A stretch of DNA of 64,000 nucleotides from assembly GCA_013822685.1 (NCBI GenBank), contig PNKV01000010.1, positions 62,001 through 126,000 on the forward strand, in the 5' to 3' direction. A program made the translations under genes and the position numbers. Shown here piece by piece: positions 24,641 through 32,592 of the stretch; position 1 is the stretch's first letter; each line of letters starts with the position of its first letter. The DNA is from Leptothrix sp. (in: b-proteobacteria) (GTDB taxonomy: Bacteria > Pseudomonadota > Gammaproteobacteria > Burkholderiales > Burkholderiaceae_C). The notes under the pieces are model-generated. The model was not told the origin of the DNA and did not search any database. It worked only from the letters and a program-made list of their open reading frames with translations.

Positions 24641-26554
24641 ATGTCGCTGATCCGTCAGATCTGGCTGCTGTTGGTGGTGACGCTGCTGATGGCTTTTATG
24701 GGCAGCTTTGCGGTCTGGATGGTTTCCTCGCGGAACTATCTGGAGACGCAGTTGCGCCTGAAGAACGCGGACAACGCCCAATCGTTGGCCTTGAGCCTGT
24801 CTCAGCAGAAGGGCGACATGGCCTTGATGGACCTGGTGGTGGCAGCTCAGTTCGACACCGGGTTCTACAAGCGCATTTCGCTGCGAGATCCGCGCGGGCA
24901 GGTGGTGTCCAACCACGAGGCAGACCTCAAGCGTGCCGATTCACAGGCGCCGGCCTGGTTCGTGAACATGCTGTCGATTGATTCCACGCCCGGTGTGGCG
25001 CAGGTGTCGGACGGCTGGCGCGCGCTAGGGTCGGTGGAGGTGGTCAGCCATTCCTCGTTCGCCGACGACCAACTGTGGCAAGGAAGCATCACCACGGCCA
25101 TGTGGCTTGCGGCTTTGGGTGCCTTGGCCGGTGTGGTGGCCAGCTTCGGGGTGCGGGCCATCCGCCGCCCCCTGGATGCCACGGTGGGCCAGGCGCAGGC
25201 TTTGATGGAGCGCCGCTTCATCACGGTGGAGCAGCCTCGCGTGCCTGAGTTGGCCCGATTGAGTCAGGCCATGAACGCCGTGGTCGAGCGGCTCAAGTCC
25301 CAGTTTGACGACCAGGCTTTTCAGGTAGAGCAGTTGCGTCGGCAGGCGCATTGCGATCCCTTGACAGGCTTGTCCAACCGAACGCACTTTGTTGCCCAGC
25401 TGGGCGCTGCGCTGAACAACGACGAGGGTTCGGGGCGTGGCTTGCTGTGCATGATCCGCGTGGTCGACCTGGCCATGGTCAATCGCGTGATGGGGCACCG
25501 GCAAACCGACGTGCTGTTGCAAAAATTGGCCTCCGTGCTCAACGAGGTGTCGGTGGGCGTGGTGGGCGTGGCCACAGGGCGCCTGAATGGCGGCGACTTC
25601 GCGGTGTGCCTCACGCACGACGATGTGCCCTTGCCGCAGCCCGAGCATTACGCCGATTCGATCAAACGTGCTTTTGCCGAACTGGGCACCACGGCCAGCG
25701 TGGTGGTGGGGGCCACGCATTGGGAGCGTGGCGTGGCCATGCAGCAGGTGTTGGCCGCCGCCGATTCGGCCCTGGCCCGCGCTGAAAGCCGTGGCGGCTT
25801 CGCGGTCGAGTTGTCGCAGATGAGTTCGGCGTCCGAGTCGGCCATGGGCGAGGACGAGTGGCGTCGCCGCATGACGTCGGCCCTGCTGGAAGACCGCCTG
25901 CTGTTGGTGAGTTTCCCGGTGTTGGACCGCGACTCAAAACTGGTGCACCACGAATCCCCCATGCGCATGCAGCTGGAGCCTGGTGGGCCCTTTGAGTCTG
26001 CCGCGCATTGGCTGCCGATGGCCTTGCGCTGTAATTTGATCTCGCAGATTGATGAAGCGGCAGTGGCCTTGGCCTTGTCGCAGATTGCATCCGACCGGCA
26101 GCCTCGCGGTGTGAACCTGTCGCCCGCTTCTTTGTTGGACAGCGGCTTTGTGCCCCGCCTGCGCGCTCGCTTGGCCGAGGCGCCTGAGGAAGCGAAGCTC
26201 TTGTGGCTTGAGGTTTCTGAAGTGGCGGCAGTTGAGCGGTTCGAGTTGGTGCGTGAGCTGTGCAAGCAGTTGCGCCCCCTGGGTGCCCGCATCGGGCTGG
26301 AGCATGCCGGTGAGCGCCTGACGCGCATCGAGTTCCTGTTCGAAGCTGGCCTGGACTACGTCAAGCTGGATGCGTCGGTGGTGCAGGGGGTGTCGAAAGA
26401 CCTGGCCCGAGCGGCTTTCGTGGCGGCCACGGCCTCCATGTTGCATGGCCTGGGTTTGGAGGTCTATGCCGAAGGCGTGGCCGAGGCCGAAGACATTCCC
26501 GCGCTGGTCCATTGCGGCATCGATGGCGTGACTGGCCCCGCAGTCAGGGTCTGA
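24641..26554 (+). CDS. lapD: LapD-type c-di-GMP receptor with degenerate GGDEF and EAL domains
   Basis: A 637-residue inner-membrane receptor. Order: TM1 (about 5-27), periplasmic LapD/MoxY-like sensor domain (about 30-145), TM2 (about 148-170), HAMP-like segment, GGDEF domain (about 230-390) and EAL domain (about 400-637). The diguanylate cyclase signature is degenerate (RLNGGDFAV), and the EAL motif reads ESP in HHESPMRM. Both enzymatic activities are therefore probably lost while c-di-GMP binding may remain, the hallmark of LapD. The late motif GLEVYAEGVAEAEDI is retained. It is 22 bp downstream of lapG on the same strand and ends 7 bp before the stop of the convergent lapC gene. Confidence 0.9.
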   Translation: MSLIRQIWLLLVVTLLMAFMGSFAVWMVSSRNYLETQLRLKNADNAQSLALSLSQQKGDMALMDLVVAAQFDTGFYKRISLRDPRGQVVSNHEADLKRADSQAPAWFVNMLSIDSTPGVAQVSDGWRALGSVEVVSHSSFADDQLWQGSITTAMWLAALGALAGVVASFGVRAIRRPLDATVGQAQALMERRFITVEQPRVPELARLSQAMNAVVERLKSQFDDQAFQVEQLRRQAHCDPLTGLSNRTHFVAQLGAALNNDEGSGRGLLCMIRVVDLAMVNRVMGHRQTDVLLQKLASVLNEVSVGVVGVATGRLNGGDFAVCLTHDDVPLPQPEHYADSIKRAFAELGTTASVVVGATHWERGVAMQQVLAAADSALARAESRGGFAVELSQMSSASESAMGEDEWRRRMTSALLEDRLLLVSFPVLDRDSKLVHHESPMRMQLEPGGPFESAAHWLPMALRCNLISQIDEAAVALALSQIASDRQPRGVNLSPASLLDSGFVPRLRARLAEAPEEAKLLWLEVSEVAAVERFELVRELCKQLRPLGARIGLEHAGERLTRIEFLFEAGLDYVKLDASVVQGVSKDLARAAFVAATASMLHGLGLEVYAEGVAEAEDIPALVHCGIDGVTGPAVRV

Positions 26555-26561
26555 CGCCGAT

Positions 26562-28004
26562 TCAGCGTTCTTTCAGTGCGTAGGCCCGGGCCTTGAGCAC
26601 GGGCTTGAGCAGGTAGGACAGCACGGTCTTCTTGCCCGTCAGGATGTCCACCTCGGCCGTCATGCCAGGGATGATGGGCATCTTGGCGCTGAAGTTGGCT
26701 GCCTTGGTGCGCACCCGCACAACGTAATAGGTGTTGACACCGCGCTCATCGGTGATGGTGTCGGGGCTGATGTTCTCGACCGTAGCATCCATGCCGCCAT
26801 AGATGGAGAAGTCATAGGCCGTGAGCTTGACGGTGGCGGCCTGGCCTGGGTGGATGAAGGCGATGTCACGTGGTTGCACGCGGGCCTCCAGCACCAGGGC
26901 ATCGTCCAGCGGCACGATCTCCAGAATGTCTTTGCCCGGTTGCACCACACCACCCACGGTGTTGGCCAGCAGGCGCTGGATGCGTCCACGAACGGGCGAC
27001 TTGACTTGGGCTTTGTCGACTTTGTCAGCCAGGGCCACGGCACCTTCGTTCAAGGCGTTGAGCTTGCCCAGCACATCCGACAGGTCCTTGCGGATCTCGT
27101 TGCGGAAGGTGAGTTCGGTTTCCTGGATCTTGCGTTGCGCCTCGTTGATGGCGGCCATCACGCGAGCGCTTTGTGCGCCGGCCTGCTCCATGTCGCCCCG
27201 GGCTTTGCTGACATCGCGTTCCAGGCGAAGCACTTCCACCTCGGACACGGCGCCGGTGGCGAGCAAGGGGCGCGTCTTGGCCAACTCTTGCTGCGACAGA
27301 TCAAGCGTGCGGCCGGCCGATTCGCGGCGTGAGCGCATTTCGCTCAGCTCTTGTTGCCGTTGTGCCAGTTGCTGCTGGTTGATGCCGATCATCGAAGCCA
27401 GTTCGGCGCGCTTGGCATCGTAGAGCTGGCGCTCTTCTTCGACGATCCGCACCTCGTCGAGGTTGTCGACGGTGGGCGTGGGCGGCGCAAAGGCCACGCC
27501 TTCGGCCAAGGCCTTCAGCCTGGCGAGCTTGGTGCGCAAGGCAAAGGCGTTGGCGTTGCTTTCGCGCATGCCGGAGGTGGCCCGCGTCTCGTCAATCTTC
27601 AGCAGCAGCTGGCCTTGCTCGACCACCTGGCCTTCCTTGACCAAGATCTCCGACACCACGCCGCCATCGTAAGACTGGATGACTTGCAGCTGCCGCGATG
27701 GGATGACCTTGGCCTCGCCTTTGGTGACTTCATCGATCTCAGCCAAGGCGGCCCAGACGATCAGGCCCAGCACCACGAACACGGCCGAGCGCACCAGGGT
27801 CTGGGCGCGGTAAGTGCCATGGGTGGACATGACCGCATCGGCGTCCAGCTCGAAGCTGCGCATGCCGGCAGCCTGGGCCGATTCGGCGGTGACCCGCGGC
27901 CCCGCGATGCGGTCCAGCAACCAGTCGGTGGCCGGTGCAGTGAAGCGCCGAATCGACTCCAGCACCGCGATCATCACCTGGCCCAGTTTCATGAGTGTCT
28001 TCAT
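26562..28004 (-). CDS. lapC: Type I secretion membrane-fusion protein (HlyD/LapC family)
   Basis: A 480-residue periplasmic adaptor linking the ABC transporter to the outer-membrane channel. A single N-terminal helix (TLVRSAVFVVLGLIVWAAL) is followed by the lipoyl-like segment ITPSRQ-type motif (here VIPSRQLQVIQSYDGGVVSEILVKEGQVVEQGQLLLKID), a long coiled coil (about 150-310), and the barrel domain VKSPVRGRIQRLLANTVGGVV. It ends with PGMTAEVDILTGKKTVLSYLLKPVLKARAYALKER, the standard HlyD C-terminus. AAGG precedes the start. The lapB stop is 15 bp upstream, so the pair is an operon. The gene is convergent with lapD. Confidence 0.93.
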   Translation of the reverse strand: MKTLMKLGQVMIAVLESIRRFTAPATDWLLDRIAGPRVTAESAQAAGMRSFELDADAVMSTHGTYRAQTLVRSAVFVVLGLIVWAALAEIDEVTKGEAKVIPSRQLQVIQSYDGGVVSEILVKEGQVVEQGQLLLKIDETRATSGMRESNANAFALRTKLARLKALAEGVAFAPPTPTVDNLDEVRIVEEERQLYDAKRAELASMIGINQQQLAQRQQELSEMRSRRESAGRTLDLSQQELAKTRPLLATGAVSEVEVLRLERDVSKARGDMEQAGAQSARVMAAINEAQRKIQETELTFRNEIRKDLSDVLGKLNALNEGAVALADKVDKAQVKSPVRGRIQRLLANTVGGVVQPGKDILEIVPLDDALVLEARVQPRDIAFIHPGQAATVKLTAYDFSIYGGMDATVENISPDTITDERGVNTYYVVRVRTKAANFSAKMPIIPGMTAEVDILTGKKTVLSYLLKPVLKARAYALKER

Positions 28005-28019
28005 GGTGCTTGCCTTGGC

Positions 28020-30224
28020 TCAGACCGCGCGGGCGATGCGCCCGGACGCCAAGGCCTGCAGGATCTGCTCGCGCGGACCATCGGCCATGACCTTGCCCTG
28101 GTCCACCACGATGACGCGGTCGACGAACGACAACATGGAAGTGCGGTGCGTGACCAGCACCACCGTCTTGCCGGCCGAGAACTCTTTCATGCGCTGGGTG
28201 ACGAAGGCCTCGGTTGAAAAATCCATGGCGCTGGTGGGTTCGTCCAGCAGCAGGATGGGCGCGTTGTGCAGCACCGCGCGGGCGATGCCCACACCTTGCC
28301 GCTGCCCGCCCGACAGCAACTCGCCCCGCTCGCCCACCGGCATGTCGAAGCCCTGCGGATGGCGGTGGATCATGTCGCTGATGCCCGCCAGCTCGGCAGC
28401 CGACACGATGGCGTCGTCTTGCGCGTGCGGCATGCCAAAAATGATGTTGTCGCGCAGCGTGCCAAAGAACAGGGTGACGTCTTGCGAGACATAGCCCAGG
28501 TTGCGGCGAACATCGGCCGGGTCGAGTTGGCGCATGTCGATGCCATCGAGCAGCACGGCGCCCTGGGCGGGTTGGTACAGGCCCAGGATCAGCTTTTGCA
28601 GCGTGGTCTTGCCCGAGCCCACCTTGCCGATCAAGGCCACCTTTTCACCCGGCTTGATCTTGAAGCTGATGTTGTCCAGCGCCGAGTCCTTGCGGCCTGG
28701 GTAGGCAAAGGACACGTGCCTGAACTCGATCTCGCCTTTGATCTCGCGTCGCTCCACGAAGCTGGTGCCCAGCGGCCGCTCCACCGGCTGGTCCATGATC
28801 TTGTTCAGCGATTCCATCGCAGTGACGGCGCCCTGGTATTGCATCAGCAGCCCAACGATTTGCCCCGCAGGCGCCAGCGCGCGGCCTGCCAGCATCGTGG
28901 AGGCGATGAGGCCGCCCATGGTCAAACTCTTGTCGGTGATCAGGTACACGCCGATCAGGATGATGGCCACCGACACCAGTTGCTGCAGGCTGGCCGTGGT
29001 GTACATGGCGCTGGACGACAGCCCGCGCATGCGCACATTCAGCTTGGCCAGGTATTGGTTGGCCCGCTCCCAGCGCGCCTGGATCAGGCCTTCGGCGCCC
29101 TGCGACTTGATGGTCTCGATGCCGGTCAGGCTTTCCACCAGCGTGGCATTGCGTTGCGCCGAGGCCTGGTAGGTGCTTTGCGACAACTCGTGCAAGCGGT
29201 GCTGCAGCACATAGCCCGCCACCAGGATGAAGGTGAACACGAGCACCACCGGAATCACCAGCCACAGCGAGATCCAGCCGATGACCAGCACGAACAGGAT
29301 GGCAAAGGGCAGGTCGATCAAGGCCGTGACCGTGCTGGAGGCGATGAAATCGCGCACCTGCTCGAAGCCTCGCAGGTTGGCCGCGAACGAACCCACCGAC
29401 TGCGGGCGGTTTTCCAGCTTCATGCCCAGCACCCGCTCCATCAGCGTGGCTGAAATCTGCACGTCAATGCGCGCACTGGCTTCGTCCACGAAATGGCTGC
29501 GTAACAAGCGAATGGCCAGGTCAGAGGCCTGCACCAGCATCACGCCAATGGCCAGGGCCCACAAGGTTTCAACCGCGTGGTTGGGCACCACCCGGTCATA
29601 CACATTCATCGAAAAGATGGGAAACGCCAGGGCAAACAGATTGATCAGCAGCGCGGCCGACAGCACGTCTCGGTAGACAAAACGCTGCGCCAGTACCGCG
29701 CCCCAGAACCAGTGGCCCGTATTGGTGGCGCGAACTTCCGGGGTGCGCTCATCGAACCTGAAATGAGGGCGCACGAACAGTACGATGCCGCTGTAGCGTG
29801 CGGCCAGGTCCTGCGCGGACAACTCGATGCTGCCTTGCCCGGTTTCAGGCAGCAGGACCTTGGCGTTTCCTTGGGCATCCTGGCTGAGCAGCACGCACGC
29901 CTGGTTGTCTTTGAGGACCAGGATCGCCGGCAGGGTTTTGTCGTCGATGTTCTTGAGCGGCACCCGCTGGACTTTGGCCGCCAAGCCAGCACGGGAGGCC
30001 GCGCGTTCTGCCAAAGCCAAGGGTAAGGGCCCTTTGTCCATCGGCAACCCGGCCGACAAGGAGGCGCGGGTGGCCGCGTGGCCATGCAATCGCCCCACCT
30101 CGATCAGGCAATCCAGCAGCGGATCGGGGGCAATCAGGTCCTCGCGCAGGCGTGCGGTGGCGTCAGCAGACGATATGCTGGACGGCGGCATGACCGCGGC
30201 AATGGGTTCCTGAGGTTTGTTCAC
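28020..30224 (-). CDS. lapB: Type I secretion ABC transporter with C39-like domain (LapB family)
   Basis: A 734-residue exporter. Residues 25-160 form a C39 peptidase-like domain without the catalytic Cys, as in HlyB/LapB, used for substrate docking. Six transmembrane helices span about 180-460. The nucleotide-binding domain has Walker A GKVGSGKTT, signature LSGGQRQG, Walker B ILLLDEPTSAMD and the H-loop LVTHRTS. It exports RTX-type giant adhesins through LapC and the TolC-like channel. The start codon is GTG at 30224, immediately after the TGA of the NUDIX gene, which points to coupled translation. lapC follows 15 bp downstream. Confidence 0.93.
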   Translation of the reverse strand: MNKPQEPIAAVMPPSSISSADATARLREDLIAPDPLLDCLIEVGRLHGHAATRASLSAGLPMDKGPLPLALAERAASRAGLAAKVQRVPLKNIDDKTLPAILVLKDNQACVLLSQDAQGNAKVLLPETGQGSIELSAQDLAARYSGIVLFVRPHFRFDERTPEVRATNTGHWFWGAVLAQRFVYRDVLSAALLINLFALAFPIFSMNVYDRVVPNHAVETLWALAIGVMLVQASDLAIRLLRSHFVDEASARIDVQISATLMERVLGMKLENRPQSVGSFAANLRGFEQVRDFIASSTVTALIDLPFAILFVLVIGWISLWLVIPVVLVFTFILVAGYVLQHRLHELSQSTYQASAQRNATLVESLTGIETIKSQGAEGLIQARWERANQYLAKLNVRMRGLSSSAMYTTASLQQLVSVAIILIGVYLITDKSLTMGGLIASTMLAGRALAPAGQIVGLLMQYQGAVTAMESLNKIMDQPVERPLGTSFVERREIKGEIEFRHVSFAYPGRKDSALDNISFKIKPGEKVALIGKVGSGKTTLQKLILGLYQPAQGAVLLDGIDMRQLDPADVRRNLGYVSQDVTLFFGTLRDNIIFGMPHAQDDAIVSAAELAGISDMIHRHPQGFDMPVGERGELLSGGQRQGVGIARAVLHNAPILLLDEPTSAMDFSTEAFVTQRMKEFSAGKTVVLVTHRTSMLSFVDRVIVVDQGKVMADGPREQILQALASGRIARAV

Positions 30225-30770
30225 TCAACGGATATCGGCACAGTGGACGTCAAATTGACCACTCACTCGGTCGGCGTAGTACTTTTCGAGCGTCATGCGG
30301 ACGGTGCGGAAGGCCAACTCGTCCCACGGGATGTCTTTCTCGCTGAACAATTGGGCCTCGATGGTTTCTGGGCCGGGTGAGAAATCCGTGTCCAGTAGCC
30401 GAGCCCGGTAGAAGAAGTGAACCTGGCCGGCCGTCAGCACATTGATCACGCAGTAAAGGCCTTGCATCTCGATGTGGGCGCCGGCTTCCTCGTCGGTTTC
30501 GCGGGCGGCGCCTTCCTGGGTGCTTTCGCCCAATTCCATGAAGCCGGCGGGCAAGGTCCAGAAGCCCTTGCGAGGCTCGATGTTGCGCCGACACAGTAGC
30601 ACTTTGTCTTCCCAGACAGGCAAAGTACCCACGACGTTGAGTGGGTTCACATAGTGGACATGGTGGCAGGCGGGGCAGACGGCGCGCTCGCGGTTGTCGT
30701 CTTCGGGAACGCGGTACTCCACCCGGGTGCCACAGACTTGGCAGTGCTCAATGCGGCGTGAAAAAAGCAT
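30225..30770 (-). CDS. NUDIX hydrolase with N-terminal zinc ribbon
   Basis: A 181-residue protein. The N-terminal zinc ribbon is CxxC at residues 10-13 (CQVCGTR) and CPACHH near 32-35. It is followed by a Nudix domain with the box GFMELGESTQEGAARETDEEAG fully conserved in its G-x5-E-x7-RE-x2-EE-x-G positions. Related proteins act on NAD(H), ADP-ribose or similar pyrophosphates, and the ribbon resembles the NudC group. The TGA stop is directly followed by the GTG start of lapB, but a functional link to secretion is not implied. Confidence 0.9.
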   Translation of the reverse strand: MLFSRRIEHCQVCGTRVEYRVPEDDNRERAVCPACHHVHYVNPLNVVGTLPVWEDKVLLCRRNIEPRKGFWTLPAGFMELGESTQEGAARETDEEAGAHIEMQGLYCVINVLTAGQVHFFYRARLLDTDFSPGPETIEAQLFSEKDIPWDELAFRTVRMTLEKYYADRVSGQFDVHCADIR

Positions 30771-30798
30771 GGCCCCAGTGTAAAGGCATCAGGCCGGC

Positions 30799-31386
30799 TC
30801 AGCCGCGCTGGCGGGTCAGGCGGTGCGCGTCCAGTTGCTCGATCCAAGGGGCAAACGATTCCATCACCCGCAAGGCCTGGCCATGCTGCCAGAACACCGA
30901 ACTGCGCGCCCACCGCGGATGCCTGCCCGGCCATGCCGCGCGCAGTCTTGATTCGGCCAGCCCGTGTCGGGCGAGTTGCTGGATGCGCAGGGGCTCGCGG
31001 TGCACATGGGATCGCTGGAACAGCAGCTCGGCCAGTGGCCGTGTGCCCAGGCCGGTCAGTGCTTTCCAGGTGCCCTGCAATGCTCTGTGCGAGGTGGCGC
31101 TTCGTGCCCAGACCACCGGCACGCCATCCAGCAGCAACACCACTTCGCGGACGTGGCCGCTGCGACAGGCAAGGTCGCGGCGCTCTTGGGGCCAAAGGCG
31201 CTGGCTGCCCTGACGCTGCACTTGAACCTCGACCACCCCGTGCGCCCGCAACCGTGCGGTGAGCGACCCGGTAGCGCTCAGCCAGGCGTGCAGCGACGCG
31301 TTGCTTGGGTGGGGCTGACGGCAACGGCCGGGGTGGTGGGCACCGCGTCGGCTGGGTAAATTGGGGGCGGCGGAACGAGGTAGCAT
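30799..31386 (-). CDS. ubiC: Chorismate pyruvate-lyase (4-hydroxybenzoate synthase)
   Basis: A 195-residue protein from the ATG at 31386, the start of ubiquinone synthesis (chorismate to 4-hydroxybenzoate plus pyruvate). Family motifs: GSLTARLRAHGVVEVQVQRQG, then VREVVLLLDGVPVVWARSATS, LGTRPLAELLF, and ARSSVFWQHGQALRVMESFAP near the C-terminus. The frame stays open into the opposite gene, but the start at 31386 gives the normal length. The divergent pgeF gene starts only 9 bp away, so the two promoters must lie inside each other's coding region or overlap fully. Confidence 0.85.
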   Translation of the reverse strand: MLPRSAAPNLPSRRGAHHPGRCRQPHPSNASLHAWLSATGSLTARLRAHGVVEVQVQRQGSQRLWPQERRDLACRSGHVREVVLLLDGVPVVWARSATSHRALQGTWKALTGLGTRPLAELLFQRSHVHREPLRIQQLARHGLAESRLRAAWPGRHPRWARSSVFWQHGQALRVMESFAPWIEQLDAHRLTRQRG

Positions 31387-31395
31387 CGGGCCGCG

Positions 31396-32205
31396 ATGAT
31401 AGCCCCGACACCTCTCACCTGGCCTGCTGGCTGGATTTCCTCCTCGCTCGGGACGGGCGCGCGCATGCTCATGACGGCGCGCGATGGCTTGCACCCCGGC
31501 ACCGCCAGCCAGCCTCCTTGGGATGCTTTCAACCTGGGCAACCATGTTGACGATAACCTGGCCGATGTGCAGCGCCACCGCGAGGAGCTGGCCGCGGCCC
31601 TTCAGGCCCAGCCGGTGTGGCTGCAGCAGGTGCACGGCAACCGGGTGGTGCGCCTGAGCGGCGAGACTTTGAGCGCCATGGCCGAGACACAAGCTGACGG
31701 CGCTATCACCACCGAGCCTGGCGTTGCCTGCGCCATCATGGTGGCCGACTGCCTGCCCATCTTGCTGGCGGCCCCGGAGGGCCGGGGTGTGGCGGCCCTG
31801 CACGCAGGCTGGCGGGGCTTGGCAGGTGCGGGCGACATGAATGGCGTGGGCATTGCCCACACTGGCGTGGCCGCCCTGTGCGAAGCGGTGTCTTGTGATC
31901 CGACGGATTTGCGGGCCTGGCTGGGTCCCTGCATCGGCCCGACTGCGTTCCAGGTGGGGTCCGATGTACTAAGCGGGTTTGGCGTCGATCCGGCCCAAAG
32001 CCATCCGCGTTTCATCCCGCAGTCGGCAGACCGGTGGTTGGCAAACCTGGCCGGCCTGGCCGCAGACCACCTTCAAACCTTGGGTATTCAGCGCATTGAA
32101 GGTGGCCAGTGGTGCACGGTGTCCGAGCCTTCACGCTTCTTTTCGTTCCGGCGCGACCGGGTCACGGGGCGTCAAGCCGCTTGCATCTGGTTGAGCGGGC
32201 TCTGA
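31396..32205 (+). CDS. pgeF: Peptidoglycan editing factor / laccase-domain protein (YfiH family)
   Basis: A 269-residue protein of the PgeF (YfiH, multi-copper polyphenol oxidoreductase) family, a cytoplasmic hydrolase of mis-incorporated muropeptides in E. coli. Motifs: WLQQVHGNRVV, then ADGAITTEPGVACAIMVADCLPILLA with the Cys ligand. ALHAGWRGLAGAG carries the conserved His. WLGPCIGPTAFQVG and FFSFRRDRVTGRQAACIWL close the protein. Its 3' end overlaps the C-terminal codons of the convergent membrane protein gene by about 75 bp. The start at 31396 lies 9 bp from the ubiC start. A slightly internal start (ATG 31465) would lose little. Confidence 0.9.
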   Translation: MIAPTPLTWPAGWISSSLGTGARMLMTARDGLHPGTASQPPWDAFNLGNHVDDNLADVQRHREELAAALQAQPVWLQQVHGNRVVRLSGETLSAMAETQADGAITTEPGVACAIMVADCLPILLAAPEGRGVAALHAGWRGLAGAGDMNGVGIAHTGVAALCEAVSCDPTDLRAWLGPCIGPTAFQVGSDVLSGFGVDPAQSHPRFIPQSADRWLANLAGLAADHLQTLGIQRIEGGQWCTVSEPSRFFSFRRDRVTGRQAACIWLSGL

Positions 32206-32415
32206 CAGCGCCTGCGCCTCGGCGGCGGCTTCGCGAGCGCGGCGTGCCTGCCGGCGCATGGGCGTGCCCACCAGGTACATCACCAGCGACAAGGGGCCGA
32301 CCCCGTACAAAAAGAAGGTGACGATCGCCCCTAGCACGCTTCCAATGGGGCTGACGGCTTCCGCCACGGTCATCAACAGGACGACGAACATCCAGGCGAT
32401 TGCAATGATCCACAT
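32131..32415 (-). CDS. Small two-helix membrane protein of unknown function
   Basis: A 94-residue protein with two hydrophobic helices: WIIAIAWMFVVLLMTVAEAV, and GSVLGAIVTFFLYGVGPLSLVMYLV. A basic, Ala-rich cytoplasmic tail follows (MRRQARRAREAAAEA). I recall similar short proteins convergent with pgeF in other Burkholderiales, but no function is known to me. The last 25 codons overlap the end of pgeF on the other strand. Confidence 0.75.
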   Translation of the reverse strand: MWIIAIAWMFVVLLMTVAEAVSPIGSVLGAIVTFFLYGVGPLSLVMYLVGTPMRRQARRAREAAAEAQALSEPAQPDASGLTPRDPVAPERKEA

Positions 32416-32514
32416 TTCAGGTCGAGGCCTTTGTCAAGCCGTGCGCGGCCCGAAGTTTGCTTTGAATGAGGCGAAAACACATCAGGCCGAGGGGAGATGT
32501 TGATCCACTGTAAA

Positions 32515-32532
32515 TATTCTGTGCCCAGAATA
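32515..32532. promoter_or_regulatory. 18-bp perfect dyad upstream of phaC
   Basis: TATTCTG-TGCC-CAGAATA, 61 bp before the phaC start and in an A/T-rich pocket likely to contain the promoter. It is a candidate operator for a dimeric regulator. No pha regulator gene is in the window. Confidence 0.4.
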
Positions 32533-32592
32533 CGGCAACATGGCGACACCAACATCGGTGCTCGCAACCTCGCAGGTCTGTCAAGGAGACAT

